NCBI GenBank assembly: GCA_021790495.1
Contig: JAJYGZ010000056.1
Coordinates: forward strand, 1-6,164
DNA: 6,164 nt
Origin: Actinomycetes bacterium
GTDB lineage: Bacteria > Actinomycetota > Acidimicrobiia > Acidimicrobiales > Acidimicrobiaceae
Direction: 5' to 3'
Shown here: piece after piece, positions 5,868 to 6,164 of the stretch
Numbering within the stretch: position 1 is the first letter of the stretch
How the letters are laid out: each line of letters begins with the position of its first letter
Position numbers and translations under genes: made by a program
The notes under the pieces: generated by a model
Database searches by the model: none
What the model was told of the DNA's origin: nothing
The model's input: the letters and a program-made list of their open reading frames with translations, nothing else

Positions 5868-6095
5868 CTACTCGCCGTCGCGTCCGGATTTGCAGATGGC
5901 CGCGGGGGCGGATAACGCGTCAAGGAGAGAGTGGGAGACTTGTGCATACGTCGCGGCGGCATTGCCCAGCAAGCCGCGCGGTCAAACCTTCTACGGTGTT
6001 GGTGACAAGCGCCCACAACGCCATCGCATTGCGCGGCCCGGATTCGCTGCGTCCAGGTGCTTGTTGATGCCAATGAAAGTCGCTTTGATTGTCAC
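5868..6095 (-). pseudogene. Frameshifted remnant of a caspase-like (peptidase C14) domain
   Basis: Three minus-strand pieces fit consecutive parts of the N-terminal half of bacterial C14 caspase domains. Piece A (from GTG 6095) reads VTIKATFIGINKHLDAA, the first strand motif K-A-x-x-I-G-I-N-x-Y/H-L-D. Piece B (6027-5965, another frame) reads AMALWALVTNTVEGLTARLA, matching the D-A-x-A-L-W-A-L-F-x-D-T helix region. Piece C (about 5957-5901, back in the first frame) reads AATYAQVSHSLLDALSA, matching the ATHAEV...LDALSAAT helix, and ends at TAG 5870-5868. A-to-B looks like a short deletion removing the usual G-A-R-R-D segment; B-to-C is explained by one extra base near 5956. The catalytic FAGHG and DCCFSG motifs are not present. 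The order and spacing of the three pieces make chance unlikely. The gene is dead; family assignment is from memory of the motif. Confidence 0.6.
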
Positions 6096-6164
6096 GCGGA
6101 CCCATCCGATCCGGCCAGCAGTTGATCGATCACATCGCTCGCTTGGCGGCGACGCAACGCCCTC

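Overview
The window is a GC-rich bacterial segment in two contrasting halves. The left half is coding from the first base: the 3' end of one very large gene, open from the window edge to 2839. It encodes a secreted-type modular protein of at least six Ig-like (putative Ig / He_PIG-type) domains followed by a BNR / Ycf48-like beta-propeller. The right half (2840-6164) is gene-poor and decayed. It holds two small type II toxin-antitoxin modules and several broken gene fragments. Large Ig-repeat surface proteins, caspase-like peptidases and scattered toxin-antitoxin modules are typical of soil Acidobacteria (Solibacter/Bryobacter type) and of some other large-genome bacteria. There is no rRNA or housekeeping marker, so this placement is a weak inference.

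Layout: (1) 2-2839 (+), 5'-truncated Ig-repeat / beta-propeller protein. (2) 2840-3508, no intact gene; a frameshifted fragment with a helix-turn-helix-like stretch lies at 3059-3294. (3) 3509-4008 (-), a complete yefM-yoeB module: antitoxin first, a 4-base GTGA overlap, a strong Shine-Dalgarno and a palindromic operator candidate at 4022-4041. The toxin has Arg where E. coli YoeB has catalytic His83. (4) 4217-4591 (-), a possible frameshifted gene remnant of unknown family. (5) 4731-5527 (+), a second module: a ribbon-helix-helix-like antitoxin overlapping by GTGA a PIN-domain toxin. The toxin frame is intact apart from one in-frame TGA at 5147-5149. (6) 5528-5867, nothing recognisable. (7) 5868-6095 (-), a frameshifted remnant of the N-terminal part of a caspase-like (peptidase C14) domain.

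The two modules are divergent, about 720 bases apart, and share the same coupled antitoxin-toxin arrangement. Both antitoxins look intact, while each toxin carries a lesion or an active-site change. Together with the frameshifted remnants, this suggests an accessory region where toxin activity is being lost and old genes are eroding. I see no transposase, integrase, tRNA, CRISPR array or phage gene, and no convincing entirely new system. The most interesting points are the single-stop PIN toxin, the H83R YoeB and the hidden caspase fragment.
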